This document shows positions 1 through 9,849 of a DNA stretch of 64,000 nt, in pieces. The stretch is from Prosapia bicincta. Taxonomy: Eukaryota; Arthropoda; Insecta; Hemiptera; Cercopidae. The DNA is taken from NCBI GenBank assembly GCA_036971475.1, contig JBAIZL010000003.1, positions 48,974,342 through 49,038,341 on the forward strand. The letters are read 5' to 3'. The translations under genes were made by a program, and so were the position numbers. How positions within the stretch are numbered: position 1 is the stretch's first letter; each line of letters opens with the position of its first letter. Below the pieces are notes generated by a model. It saw only the letters and a program-made list of their open reading frames with translations. It made no database searches and was not told the origin of the DNA.

Positions 1-319
1 TGGTGCGTAAGCTTTCAAGGTCTGTACGATAAAGGACTATAAAGCAGTCACAACCCAAAGGGTCGAGGTGAAGCAGCAAACAAACGTATCCACCAACTTG
101 AATATTTCTTCATCCATATTTGATAAGGCATAAGGTTTTAGCATATGTATATAGGCTAACTTTCGTACGCTTACATGTCCAGACTTTGTAAAGAATGTTG
201 TGAGGGAGCGTGAATCTGGAAACTGGAGTTGATTATGGATGTGAAAGCTATTAATTCCTACATATCTTGTACAAATTTCAAGTCTGTCCACAGGCTACAC
301 GGCGATGCGTGTTATTTTA
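1..319. other. Non-coding flank, no feature recognised
   Basis: I see no conserved motif, repeat or credible exon here. An open frame of 84 codons exists on the minus strand, but its composition resembles nothing I recognise and it has no supporting start or splice context. Confidence 0.4.
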
Positions 320-600
320 AAACTAAAAACAGTGGATAGAAATACGGATTTTCTTCTTACGTTTTGTATAAGAAACATCTTGTTGGATTAAATATGTGCA
401 GAGATATGGCTGTTTTATAAAAACCAAAACATAGCCATATCTGGCGATGCAGAGATATGGTTTTGCATGTCAAAACCTGGAAATGTAAAATCTGGTTGTA
501 TTTTTATCGCTTCATATAATTTCTACACCATTCAATATATCAAACTCAAAATTTCACAAATCGTTCCTTATTCATTTCTCATTGCCTGATGTATGTATAA
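320..600 (+). repeat. Interspersed repeat family A, copy 1
   Basis: This AT-rich non-coding block contains 'gtataagaaacatcttgttg' followed by 'agagatatg' and 'cctggaaatgtaaaatc'. Diverged copies in the same orientation lie near 17.74-18.06 kb, 20.18-20.40 kb and 22.23-22.56 kb. I see no protein-coding potential and no clear terminal inverted repeats. The block recurs close to LINE fragments, so it is probably part of a larger composite repeat. The family is unnamed here because I do not recognise it. Confidence 0.6.
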
Positions 601-899
601 ACTTATTTATAAAAATAAGTAAAATAAAAAGTAAAACTAAAAACTATCTATAGCTTTATATAATATAAAGATGGAAAAATATTTAGGAATCAAATTATGA
701 AAATTTAAGCTCGATATCTTGGAACGGTTTAAAAGCGCGTTGAAAATGATAAAAACCGCCAGACTACATTATCAGATTGCACTAGCAAAGCTTTGTGAAA
801 CAGCCAGAACTCTGCAAATATTCAACGCAATCAAACTTTCCCTTATACCAAATGAAAGAGAAAGTCTATATTTTTATTTAATGACTTCAATTTTTAAAT

Positions 900-1045
900 A
901 TATAACAAACAGTTTTTGAGAAATTTGACATAGAAAACGATTAATTTTCGCCATTGAACTGCATAAAGCATTCTTGTGTAATAGTTCACAATAAATCCGC
1001 TTGAGAGCAGTACCTGTCTGTTCGTTGTAGCCATAATGTACTACG
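900..1045 (+). repeat. Repeat block B upstream of LINE copy 1
   Basis: The block has the pattern 'gctgca.a.agc.ttcttg..t..aatagttca' followed by 'ccgct...gcag.acctg'. Related blocks stand at 16.49-16.62, 20.56-20.69 and 27.79-27.93 kb. In three of the four cases a jockey-like LINE fragment starts immediately after it. It may be LINE 5' untranslated sequence or a host repeat that received the LINE; the sequence alone does not decide. Confidence 0.6.
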
Positions 1046-1116
1046 CTGGGGGCGAGGACATTCACTGGGGAAACCACCTTCTACCTTACTTCCCCCAAAC
1101 CGGCCCTAATTCCTAA

Positions 1117-1521
1117 ATCTAATTTACTGACACCCATACCACTTCTGGCCCTAAAGCAGGGTCGTCAACGACACCCCCCGTTCCTAAAGCCAGGGTTAAT
1201 CCCCCGCAACAGGAACGAGAGGATAAACGCCCCAAGTCCACAAAGGCCAGGACGGTTAACCTACCCCAGCCAGAGCCCCATGTAGCTCCTGCAGCATCCG
1301 TTAACCCATCCCTGACCACACATACCTCGTCCGCTTCTGTAGACTGGGCGAAAGGAACCTTTGAACCGCTCCTAAGAGTTGTTAACTTTGCTCTGACCTG
1401 GGAAGCCTTTACGGGCGGACTGGGTCTTTTCATTGTCAAGACCTTATCCTCACCTCCAAAAACCTTCTCAGAATTCCTGACTTTCTTCATCCAGTACGTC
1501 TCTTCTGTCAACCATGGATAG
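1117..1521 (+). pseudogene. LINE ORF1 C-terminal fragment (gag-like)
   Basis: An open frame free of stops runs from about 1,117 to a TAG at 1,519-1,521. It encodes about 134 residues rich in Pro, Ser and Thr, followed by a more hydrophobic end (…FEPLLRVVNFAL…FFIQYVSSVNHG). It lies directly before the ORF2 endonuclease start. That position and composition fit the tail of a jockey-type ORF1 after its zinc knuckles, which are missing here. In-frame stops lie just upstream. The identification rests mainly on position; no catalytic residues are expected in this protein. Confidence 0.55.
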
Positions 1522-1538
1522 ATTACCGGTCCTGATAA

Positions 1539-1730
1539 TGGAATGCCAACGGCGTTAAATATAAAAAAGTAGAGCTTATTCGCTATATGCAAACAAACGA
1601 CTATAAACTAGCACTTATTACAGAAACACACCTAAACCCCCAAGATAAATTCTCAATGCCAAACTTTAAAGTTTACCGCACTGACAGGACAACTAGAACG
1701 ACATACCGACAACACTCAACACACAAGTAG
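1539..1730 (+). pseudogene. LINE ORF2 endonuclease, N-terminal fragment
   Basis: The frame begins WNANGV and continues with …ELIRYMQTN, LALITETHL and FKVYRTDR. This matches the start of an apurinic-type (EEP) endonuclease of jockey-clade ORF2. The conserved Asn lies in the N-A-N-G segment and the catalytic Glu in I-T-E-T-H. Only about 50 residues remain. From about 1,700 the sequence jumps to the reverse transcriptase in a different frame, and this frame ends at a TAG at 1,728-1,730. The rest of the endonuclease and most of the polymerase are deleted. It is not functional. Confidence 0.75.
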
Positions 1731-2416
1731 CCATATTTGCAAATGACACCGCGTTTTCCGCTCAGTCATGGAAACCACATCTAATACACTTATATTTACA
1801 GGACCACCTTACAGTACTAGAATCATGGCTGAGCTACTGGAGAGTTAGGGTGAACGTGGCCAGGTGCCAGGCTTTGCTTCTCTCCAAACGTAGGACACAC
1901 CAACTCAACACACCTCTAAAACTATTAGGCGAGGACATTCACTGGGGGAACCAGGTCAAATATCTGGGAGTCATACTCGACAGAGGCCTGACTTGGGACC
2001 CTCACATTACCAACACGTTAAAAAAAGCAACAATTAGATTAACACAACTATATCCTATGCTTAACAGAACGAGCCCACTTTCACTACGGGCGGCCACTAC
2101 TATATACGTATCTATGTTGCGCAGCATACTCACTTACGCATCACCCGTCTGGGGCCATGCAGGTAACACACGCACACTACATTTATTCCAAAACAAGGTT
2201 TTGCGAATAATCACGAAGGCACCTAGATGTACAAGATTAACACTGCTTCACACTGACTTAAAAGTGCCTTTCATCAAGCAACACCTCCGACACTTAGCAA
2301 CAAAGTTCTACAAACAGACTCACGCACATACAACATCAACACTCATTTCCTCACTGGGTAGATATGACCCCACCCACGACACACACAGACGGCCGCTGTC
2401 CTTACTGACCGCCTAG
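1712..2416 (+). pseudogene. LINE ORF2 reverse transcriptase, C-terminal part
   Basis: One open frame from about 1,712 to the stop at 2,414-2,416 covers the palm and thumb end of a jockey-type reverse transcriptase. The catalytic box reads F-A-N-D instead of F-A-D-D, so one of the two catalytic aspartates is lost. Then come LESWLSYW, VKYLGVILDRGLTW, the S-P-L-S-L-R-A thumb segment, S-PVWGHA and a C-terminal tail LGRYDP. No RNase H domain follows, as expected for jockey elements. An ATG at 1,850 is internal and is not a true start. Copy 3 (27.9 kb) keeps the intact F-A-D-D, so the defect here is a private mutation. Confidence 0.85.
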
Positions 2417-2990
2417 CTCACACCATACCACCAAAATAAAATATACATACTAATAAATTCTGCTTCACAGTTATGTTCCAGGTGACGCAGGGGCACATCT
2501 CCAGGACCGCAGCTTAGCCCCAACGGAAGTACTAATTTGATTGCATGCCTTTTCAGTTTCGAGTAGGCAGCAGAGGAAGAGGTGCATGTCATTCCTGTCA
2601 TAGACTCACTATCAAGGTATTTTCAAGGTAATACCTCTCCTTATTCCTTAGCATAAGGTGATGCAAGCCCCCAGGGTTCCTGCATGATCTGTCGCGAGAT
2701 TTTTCCTGGCAGGGTTTCTTTCTTGTCGGGTTTTTTCATCCCGCTCTTAGCGCGACACTTACCGTACTGTTTCATTTCACTTTCTCCTGATTCTCCATGG
2801 AAAGAGCTTATGAGCTTGGTACATGGGCAATCAATCCCTTTTCCTTCACTCGCGGTAGGGATACTAACCGCATGCGCATGTGATACGGAGGTAGCTCGCT
2901 AGAGGTTGGCTGCCACGAATGCTGGGCGGGTTTTGGGAGCTCAGACCCGGGTAAAAAAAAAAATTAAATAAAATAAAAACAATAATGTAC
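2417..2990 (+). mobile_element. LINE 3' untranslated region and A-rich tail
   Basis: This non-coding sequence follows the reverse transcriptase stop and is closely matched at 21.46-21.98 and 28.69-29.10 kb. Shared marks are 'ttatgttcc', 'agccccaacggaagtacta', 'cttagcgcgacactta' and 'gtagctcgctagaggttg'. It ends in a run of A with A-rich repeats at about 2,953-2,990, the signature of target-primed reverse transcription. Confidence 0.75.
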
Positions 2991-3199
2991 TTACACTATA
3001 ACACTCTTAAAAATAAGGCGTTACATATAAATTCATTTATATATTAAATTTTATTTAATAATTATATCGTCCCAATATAAAAGAAAATTTTTGTTTTCTT
3101 GGTGCACATTGTGAATCTAGCGTAGGTAGTAAGCGCTCCTAGCGGGTGAAATTGAAAAATATCGTACGAGTTGGTAACTCAAGGTAATTAACCAAATCA

Positions 3200-3300
3200 C
3201 GCCATGTGACGTAAGCATGAGGCGATACTTGTGAACCAATCAGAATATTCATATATATAAATAAGGGTGGGAGTTTGAAAATTTCAGTTAGCGCATCCTT
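3200..3300 (+). promoter_or_regulatory. Core-promoter-like cluster: CCAAT, TATA box, initiator
   Basis: A 'gtgacgtaag' CRE-like site lies near 3,206, a CCAAT box at 3,236-3,240 and a TATA box (TATATAAATA) at 3,254-3,263. An arthropod-type initiator TCAGTT sits at 3,284-3,289, placing its A about 30 bases after the TATA box. That spacing is right for an RNA polymerase II start. The downstream sequence has only short frames (10 and 26 codons), an AATAAA near 3,437 and a CAG|GTACGT donor-like site near 3,605. It could be a host first exon or an LTR; I cannot tell which. Confidence 0.4.
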
Positions 3301-4079
3301 GCAAATACCTCACTTCTCCAAAAGTCTTCGAACGAGATGGACGAGGTGGCACTTTCGGACATAACTTAGAAATTTATAAGCTTCCAGTATTCAAAATTTA
3401 AGATGTCAAGGCCGGTACCAAATTTTATAAACGCAATAAAAGAAGAAGTCAGAAGCGATTATTTATGTGTTTTAAATAAGTAAAAGTTTATATCATTTTT
3501 GTTTAAGAGCGCTGATTGCAAGAGCGATGTGCTAAGTGTACAAAAGCCATGTGCAGTGTTTAATGGTATATGTTATAGTGTTTTACAAGTAATGTGCACA
3601 ACCAGGTACGTTTTAGATAATAATAAAGAAAATGTGTTTTAATCTTAAATAAGTTGAATTTTAATAGATAAACTGGTAACACATGAACGGTAGAGATTTT
3701 CATTCTAAAATTAAATTGGAAAACTTAAGTTACTATCTTCTCGATATATATAAATTTGACAAGTTAACAAGTAATTAAAATATATGTATGGAATAGTTAG
3801 CAGTAATTAAAAGTTAATTACTCAACACATTGGTGTCATTTTGTTCTTTGTAAATTGTCATTAATTAATAAATTGTTTAACTTTGTATTTTAAAACTTTA
3901 AATTCTTATTTCACAAGTAACCTAGTACTACCTTCAAGATATGAGCAACGTCCCAGACAGACAGTAATTTGCCTGAGCTGTGGCGTAGAACTAGAGCCCT
4001 GGTAGGTAAAATTAATTATGTTGGTAATAAGCAATTAGCAATTAATAATAACACATTTAAAATAACAAGTAATACTTAC

Positions 4080-4830
4080 CCCCATGCAAAAAGGGCTAGA
4101 ACGTTACAACACAAAAATGCAAAAAACTTAAAAACCACTAAACGTTCTGAAAAACTATTAGCACCATGTTGTTCTACGTTAAATTCTGTAACTATCTATT
4201 TGTATTACAAAAAGTGTTAGCATTGTTTTACTAGTTCGCTTTCTGTCATGTCTGTCTGTCTGTCAGGGTGGAATATTGCAATCGAGTTTAAACTAACTTC
4301 CCAATGAGCTAGAGACTTGGAATTTTAAATATAGGTCAGCATTAGATGAAAATGCCACATTCACTAGGTTTCTTGTCTCTACATTTGTTTAATCCATGGT
4401 TATTTAAATAAATTGAATTTGGAAGATGAGCTAGAGACTTGGAATTTTTCAAATATATGTGAGAACTAAATAATAACCTGATATTTCTTCTGTTCCTGGT
4501 CCGCAAAATTCTTTAACAAATTGAATTTGATCGAGGAGCTACAGACTTGAAAATTTACTTACAGGCCAGGAATGGATGACGATGCCACATTCACTAGCAT
4601 TAGGTTTGTGTAAACATATCAGATTTGCTTGTGTGCGCGTGTGTAGCAGCAGAACGTATACGCATGTACCTGTGTGCTCGTGTCAGGTTTCGCGCCCAAA
4701 GTTTAATGTATAATTGCACTTCACGTGGTGATATTAATTAGTGTCTTGACTTTTCCCCTCACACGCATGTGAGCTGAGCATGGGCGTGAATGTTGTGACA
4801 ATCGTTACAAAGGATTTTAGACCAATTAGT
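4080..4830 (+). repeat. Interspersed repeat family D, copy 1
   Basis: The block contains a short (TGTC)n run at about 4,247-4,265 and repeated segments around 'gagctagagacttgga'. It is closely matched by 16.66-17.24 kb in the same orientation, including 'ggtttcttgtctctacattt'. The phrase 'gagctagagactt' recurs within the block itself, so it has internal repeat structure. There is no credible coding sequence; the 83-codon frame at 3,969-4,220 is unsupported. Confidence 0.65.
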
Positions 4831-5529
4831 TTGTTTGGAATTAATTATATTTATGTATAAATAGGACGGTTAAAATTAAAGGCCATTGAGTGCAGGGTAC
4901 TATTAGGATGTTGCCAAGTAAAATATAGGCCTAAAATGATTATTTGTAACCTATTATAACAAGTAAAAGGCAAACAACATTTTCACATGCTAGACACAAC
5001 ACTACTTAATATTAAATTTAGAGTTTATTACTTATTTAAACACATTTTTTTTAATTTAGGAATTTACAAACGAAGAAATCAAGTAAAAGCGAATTTCTTA
5101 CATTCTGCTCGGCTACCAAACTATATTCATAACAATAAATTTTAACCAAACTATAGTTGTGAAAATATACATACGGTCGCTTTAATAAATATCTTACAAT
5201 ATTGTTTAGCAGTTTAGGGTTACATGGGTAACTAATTAGTGTCTGCCATTACTAAACTAAAACCTCAGTGTGAATACAGGAAACTTACATTCAGTTTTAA
5301 GGAATCTACAGTTAAATTTATGTAGCAATTTAAACAAATAATGTAACATTAAATTTACTTACTTAATATCGACAGTTCTCAATAATTCCCATTTATATTA
5401 AAATAAACATACATCACACTCAGGTTCAGTTATTTACAATTATTTGTGAATCGGAAAAGATAACCTTAGACTAGAATAACTCTAGCGACTAAAACAGCTG
5501 ACTAGGATAATTCATTGTTGACCTGTTGT
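4831..5529. other. AT-rich non-coding stretch
   Basis: I see no gene, repeat pair or structured element that I can support. Base composition is strongly AT-rich, with short poly-A and poly-T runs. Confidence 0.4.
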
Positions 5530-6460
5530 AAGACAAGATTTATATAAACAATAACGCCAATAACTACGGGCTAAGTAGTTTGTAACAGTTGCGCATAATA
5601 CAAATAAAATAAGCAAACTTGCACATTCAAGGATACAGCCCTTAGCCAGGGCGCACCCTTCTCTTTACACGCGTATTTGGAGGTTCATTATGAAATTTGT
5701 AAAAATTATGAAATTCTTAATTATGTTATATTTTGAAATTATTAGCAGTATTTTGGTTGGATTAGAATGTCTAAAAGCCCCAAATAGTTGCTACTGAATA
5801 ACAGTTAAACGTGTTTGTTCAAATCTCAAGTCTAAAAAATTTAGTCCAAAAACCACTTCCACTGAAGATGTTTATAAATAAAAGAAGGGACCAGTGTAAA
5901 GTTGTATAAAAGTAAAGAGGCAAATTGCAACATACCTTAAAGCCTTGTCCACTCATCCCATGTAGTCCTGAGGGAAGATGGTGTGTTACCCAAGTTGCAG
6001 TGTCCAATCCCACAGGGCCGGATCTGTAAAATGTACATGTTACCTTATATTATTCATCATCATGTCACCGTCTCTGGCATGAGGGAAGTTATATAGTTAG
6101 TAGCATGACAAAGCCCTTCATGATAGTGTGTACCTTGTTATATGTGAAACTTAGAATTATTTAGTAGTTTTCTTTGACAGACTTAAGAAAAGGTTTGTTA
6201 AAATGTAAGGTTATTTGGTTTTGTTTCCTTCAATTTCTTCTATTACTACGCACTCTCCTTGTATATATCTTGTTCAAATTTTCTATCGTTATTAAAATGA
6301 TTTATATTCGTACACTCAAGTTTTGCCATATATTCTTAAACTTTCGCGACTATGGTTAGTTGAATCTATAACAAAATAAATAGGTGTAACAGGAGAAGAG
6401 GAAGTTCATGAAATATTAAAAACAATTGCATGTAGGATCCTTACACTAACCATTGTAGGC
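5530..6460. repeat. Duplicated segment E, copy 1 (partner 53.18-54.08 kb)
   Basis: About 0.9 kb is closely matched in the same orientation at 53,180-54,075. The match starts near 'ccaataactacgggctaag', runs through the exon-like block at 5,936-6,023 and ends near 'gcatgtaggatcct'. Differences are scattered substitutions and short indels. Nothing in the flanks identifies it as a known transposon. Confidence 0.8.
5936..6023 (-). CDS. Candidate internal exon, unknown gene
   Basis: On the minus strand an 88-base block is bounded by a good acceptor (acattttacag) and a donor (gtatgttg). Read with the first base completing a split codon, it is open throughout: SGPVGLDTATWV then HHLPSGLHGMSGQGFK. 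Frame 0 is also open until a TAA next to the donor. The paralogue at 53,567-53,669 keeps both splice sites and differs by a net 15 bases, but has a TGA in the first frame. I do not recognise the protein. It may belong to a decayed gene, or be an exon of a mobile segment carried with the flanking 0.9 kb. Confidence 0.4.
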
Positions 6461-7930
6461 TTCAGGACATATATGAACAAATGAAAATATAGAATTATTG
6501 CCCAAATATAAAATCTTATAGACAATTTGGTAAACCATTGGGGATAATTTTAAAAACTAAATGCGAAAGGACACCTCAGAGTTTAGAAATGAATTTAACG
6601 CTGAAACCTCTTCAAGTAGTTCACGTAGATTGTATTACGTAGCTCCTCAGATATGTCTAAATATGTCGTGTTGCCGATGCGCAAGCGGGTACTTATGACC
6701 TACGACTTTCTCTTATGTTTACTTCGGACTTAGTTCCCATGGTAACCTAACGCACCTGTAGGCTGTAAGCAAAACCACCTGTACTATTGCTTCTCGGGTG
6801 AATACATTCGGCAACTGCTATTTCTCGCGTTTTATCCCAAGTGTGGCCTTCAGCCTGGTCCTTACTCTACACTCTGGACCTTATCCAGGCCGCCAAGAAG
6901 GATAAAGTTACAAAACTGTTACAGACATGCAGCTACCTCTGCTACATTTGCCAAGGTATTTACATTGTTTTAACGTATTTAAGCATATTTTAGCTGAGCT
7001 TATGAAGTGATGGTAATGACTCATTAATAATGCTCCCTAACTCACACATATATAAAATATAATGACTGAAGCTCGTTTCGAAGCCAATGACGTTATCATC
7101 CCTTCGATGGCATCAGTTTGCAATAGTTACAACTCAATGATGATGCCATTACAAACGATTGTTAATATATTATTACTCGCGATTAAGGTATTACTCGCGA
7201 TTCAATGTGGATTATCAATAATTATTATGAGTAATATAAGATATAAAAGCGTACAAATACATCCATATCTTTAACTAAACAGTTTGTTTAAACGGGAGGA
7301 ATAGAATAATCAAAAAAAGCGGATTCAAATCCATCAGTTTTCAATTCCCCAAAATATATTTGCAGAATGGTTAGTACACAACTGCACAAACATTTTACAT
7401 GATTAAACTGACTCTCCTACTTATGTTAGAGTGACCTTGAAACAATGTTTTTGAGCGCGGAATACCTAATCGAGCGGAAATTTGTACTAGAATCATCATT
7501 TAACCCTCAATATCATTTACTCGCATTATACTTGCGAAATATATATTGGAGGAGGTAGATTTAGGTAACAACAGAAAGATATTGCACTGGCCTTGAGGTA
7601 GGGAATTGGTTATTCTACGAATTAAATAGTTTTTGCTTATTCTAATAATTGTCGTTATTAAGGAGTTATAGGAAATAATAAATAACAAATTTGGATTATT
7701 CTACAGTCAATCACAATCAACGTGGCGTCGCACATCTGCAATCTTGTATGACCTTATTACTTTATTTTTATTAATAAGATAATAATATTTTTTATTATTG
7801 TCTTCTAATTTGAGGGTAAAAGTTAGGTTTAGTATTAAGTTAATTAGCAGCTTAGCTAGTAAGAAGAATTCACAACTGTAAAATTAAAGCAATTTACTCT
7901 AAATCTTACTACGCATTAGTTTATTAACAC
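6461..7930. other. Mostly non-coding stretch
   Basis: This stretch is AT-rich except for a more GC-balanced island at about 6,640-6,960. Within the island, 6,854-6,955 on the plus strand is bounded by a pyrimidine-rich acceptor ending 'ccttcag' and a 'ccaag|gtattt' donor. It is open in two frames over 34 codons, but I do not recognise it and give it low weight. From 6,960 to 7,930 I see no supportable feature. Confidence 0.3.
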
Positions 7931-7934
7931 AAAC

Positions 7935-8480
7935 AGGCTAGTTTCGACGACGATGTCAGTGTTTGGGTGTAGAATTTGTGTTATGAGTTTAGGGAGTGTG
8001 GTGATTCTTGGGTGAGTTTTGAGGAGTTTTGTTTGTTGTCGGCAGGTTTTCTAGTGTATGAAGTGATTGTATAATGGGTACGTTGGTGTGAAGGGTTTTT
8101 ATGTCGAATGGTACTGTAGTTGTGTGGGATATAGATGGGTTTAATTTTGTAGATGAGGTCAATGTCATTGTGTATGGATGTGTAGTTGTTAGAGTTTGTA
8201 TGTGTATTTGGCTATATTACGTGAAGGTGCCTGCGTGTGGTTTGTTATTGCAGAATATGTGTTTTGTTTTAGTGTATCTCTTGTTCTGGTTTCATGATTT
8301 CGGTGAATTTGCTCAAGTGAATTTTAATTTGTGTTTGATATTTTTTTATAGGGACTAAATGGAGTTTGCTTATGTTGTTTTTGTCATGTATTTATTTACT
8401 TTATTGTCAACGTCTTGTTGGCGCATTATTACTATAGATGAGCCTTTATCTGTTTTAAAATATTGAGGTTAGTTTGTATG
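7935..8480 (-). pseudogene. Penelope-like element reverse transcriptase fragment
   Basis: Read on the minus strand, the block gives TDKGSSIVIM (about 8,456-8,386), matching the 'DKG..VV' motif early in Penelope-like reverse transcriptases. Further on, KPHAGTFT-like sequence is followed by FDIKTLHTNVPI (about 8,108-8,072), matching the family's 'D...L.TN.PI' catalytic motif. Stops and frame changes separate the motifs, so it is dead. The coding strand is A/C-rich, making the plus strand visibly T/G-rich. The endonuclease end is not found here. Sequence further upstream in the element's sense (8,480-8,850) probably belongs to it and is duplicated at 9,850-10,120. Confidence 0.6.
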
Positions 8481-8519
8481 ATGGATGTAAGGGTTGGGTG
8501 TGTATTAGATGTGCTTTGT

Positions 8520-9845
8520 TTAGTGTTTAATGTGTGTATGATGAACATTTTATATTCAGTGCCTTATCTAATGTATTCATGGTGAATGTATCTGTGCTTT
8601 GTCTTGCTGATTCTGTGTCCAAACGTTTGTTTGTAATTGTATTTTTGGGGTGAGAGACTTGTTCAAATGATTTGTTTAAGTCGTAACTCGTTTATATTAA
8701 ATTCGATGTTAATGGTGTTTATTATGCGTAGGTGGTGGGTGTAAAAGTGCTGTTTTGCGTCAGACTTTTGTTAGTGTCTGATGCTCTGTTGCTGTCTGTG
8801 TATGTGGTTTGGTGTATTGGACGGTTTCTCCGAGTACTAATTGCAGAGTATCAACGATTATGTATAATTATTGTTTTTATAGGTCATTAAATAAAACCCA
8901 TACAAAAAACTTTACTTTTAATATTTGAGAATTTTAGAATATCAAATATTTTAAAAATCAAACAAATAGGACACATCTATTTAATCAATCAAAAAATATA
9001 TTCGGGAAATGGGAAAATAATATAAAATTATTTATTGTAAAAATATAACAATATTTTCGTGTAAAGATATTAATAATGACTGAAGTGTGGTTGCCTGGTA
9101 TCACGCGTTAAGGTTACATTATTGTTTTGATGGAAAGATTTTATTGTTCCTGGAATTTAAAGGAAAAAGGTAATTTTATCTAGGTATGTATCCAAATTAT
9201 TGTATGTTTAATAATAGCATAAACCTATACAAGGTTTCTTGGATTATTTTCACTTTGCTTGTTTCATCTTATTATTTTCATCCTCACAACTATTCATACA
9301 TTACAGCAAACATCAACTCACCTTCTTGCAGTTTACTGTGCGGGGAGGCTCCGGGGATCTCCTAGGGGTTTCCGGGGTGCTTTGGGGGGGCATCCTCTGC
9401 TTGACTCACCAATAGTCTGCAAATGCAATAACAACATTATTTGTTTCCATCTATAACTTAGTATTACACTATGTGAAGGTCACTTTTATTGTTAGCACCT
9501 AAAATAATATTACTTATAAAGATAAACGTTTTTCTGTTTTTCATAAGATTTTATCGGATGTTGGTATTAAATGTTTCCAATAAAACACTCTGTAGTGTTC
9601 TTCTCCACTTTACATCTAAATACATAGTTTTAGAACTGTGATTTTCCCCCTAATTTTAATACACTTTTTTAAACAGGATTTTTGGGAAATGTCCTACACT
9701 GATGTTAAATACTGCTTTTCACATTAAATAGTCCTTCAAAACCAAATGTGTTTTGTAACACAAACAATGTAATTCTTTTGCAGGTTTCCCCAAGGACCTA
9801 TATCCCAAAGCTTCATGCTTAAGGCAGTCATAGCCAATTACCACA
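8520..9845 (+). repeat. Direct duplication F, left copy
   Basis: About 1.3 kb is matched by 9,850-11,370 in the same orientation. Shared marks include 'tgattctgtgtccaaa', 'ttgcctggta.cacgcgtt', 'attattttcatcc' and 'cccaaagcttcatgcttra'. The two copies abut, so this is a tandem duplication, now substantially diverged. It contains part of a minus-strand Penelope fragment but no intact gene. Confidence 0.75.
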
Positions 9846-9849
9846 ACCT

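Larger units (their letters stand above)
1046..2990 (+). mobile_element. Jockey-like non-LTR retrotransposon, internally deleted copy 1
   Basis: This is a LINE remnant reading rightward. It keeps, in order, the end of an ORF1, the start of the ORF2 endonuclease, then, after a large deletion, the end of the reverse transcriptase, a 3' untranslated region and an A-rich tail from about 2,953. The 3' region is shared with copies at 20.7-22.0 and 27.9-29.1 kb and with a short tail at 17.45-17.53 kb. Near 1,050-1,078 a stretch of about 26 bases nearly repeats the reverse transcriptase sequence at 1,929-1,955, so the 5' end is rearranged. The copy cannot be autonomous. Confidence 0.85.

Noticed and set aside
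1119..1592. 157-codon minus-strand frame
   Set aside because: Antisense shadow of the LINE ORF1 tail, which fits the element's direction and neighbours far better.
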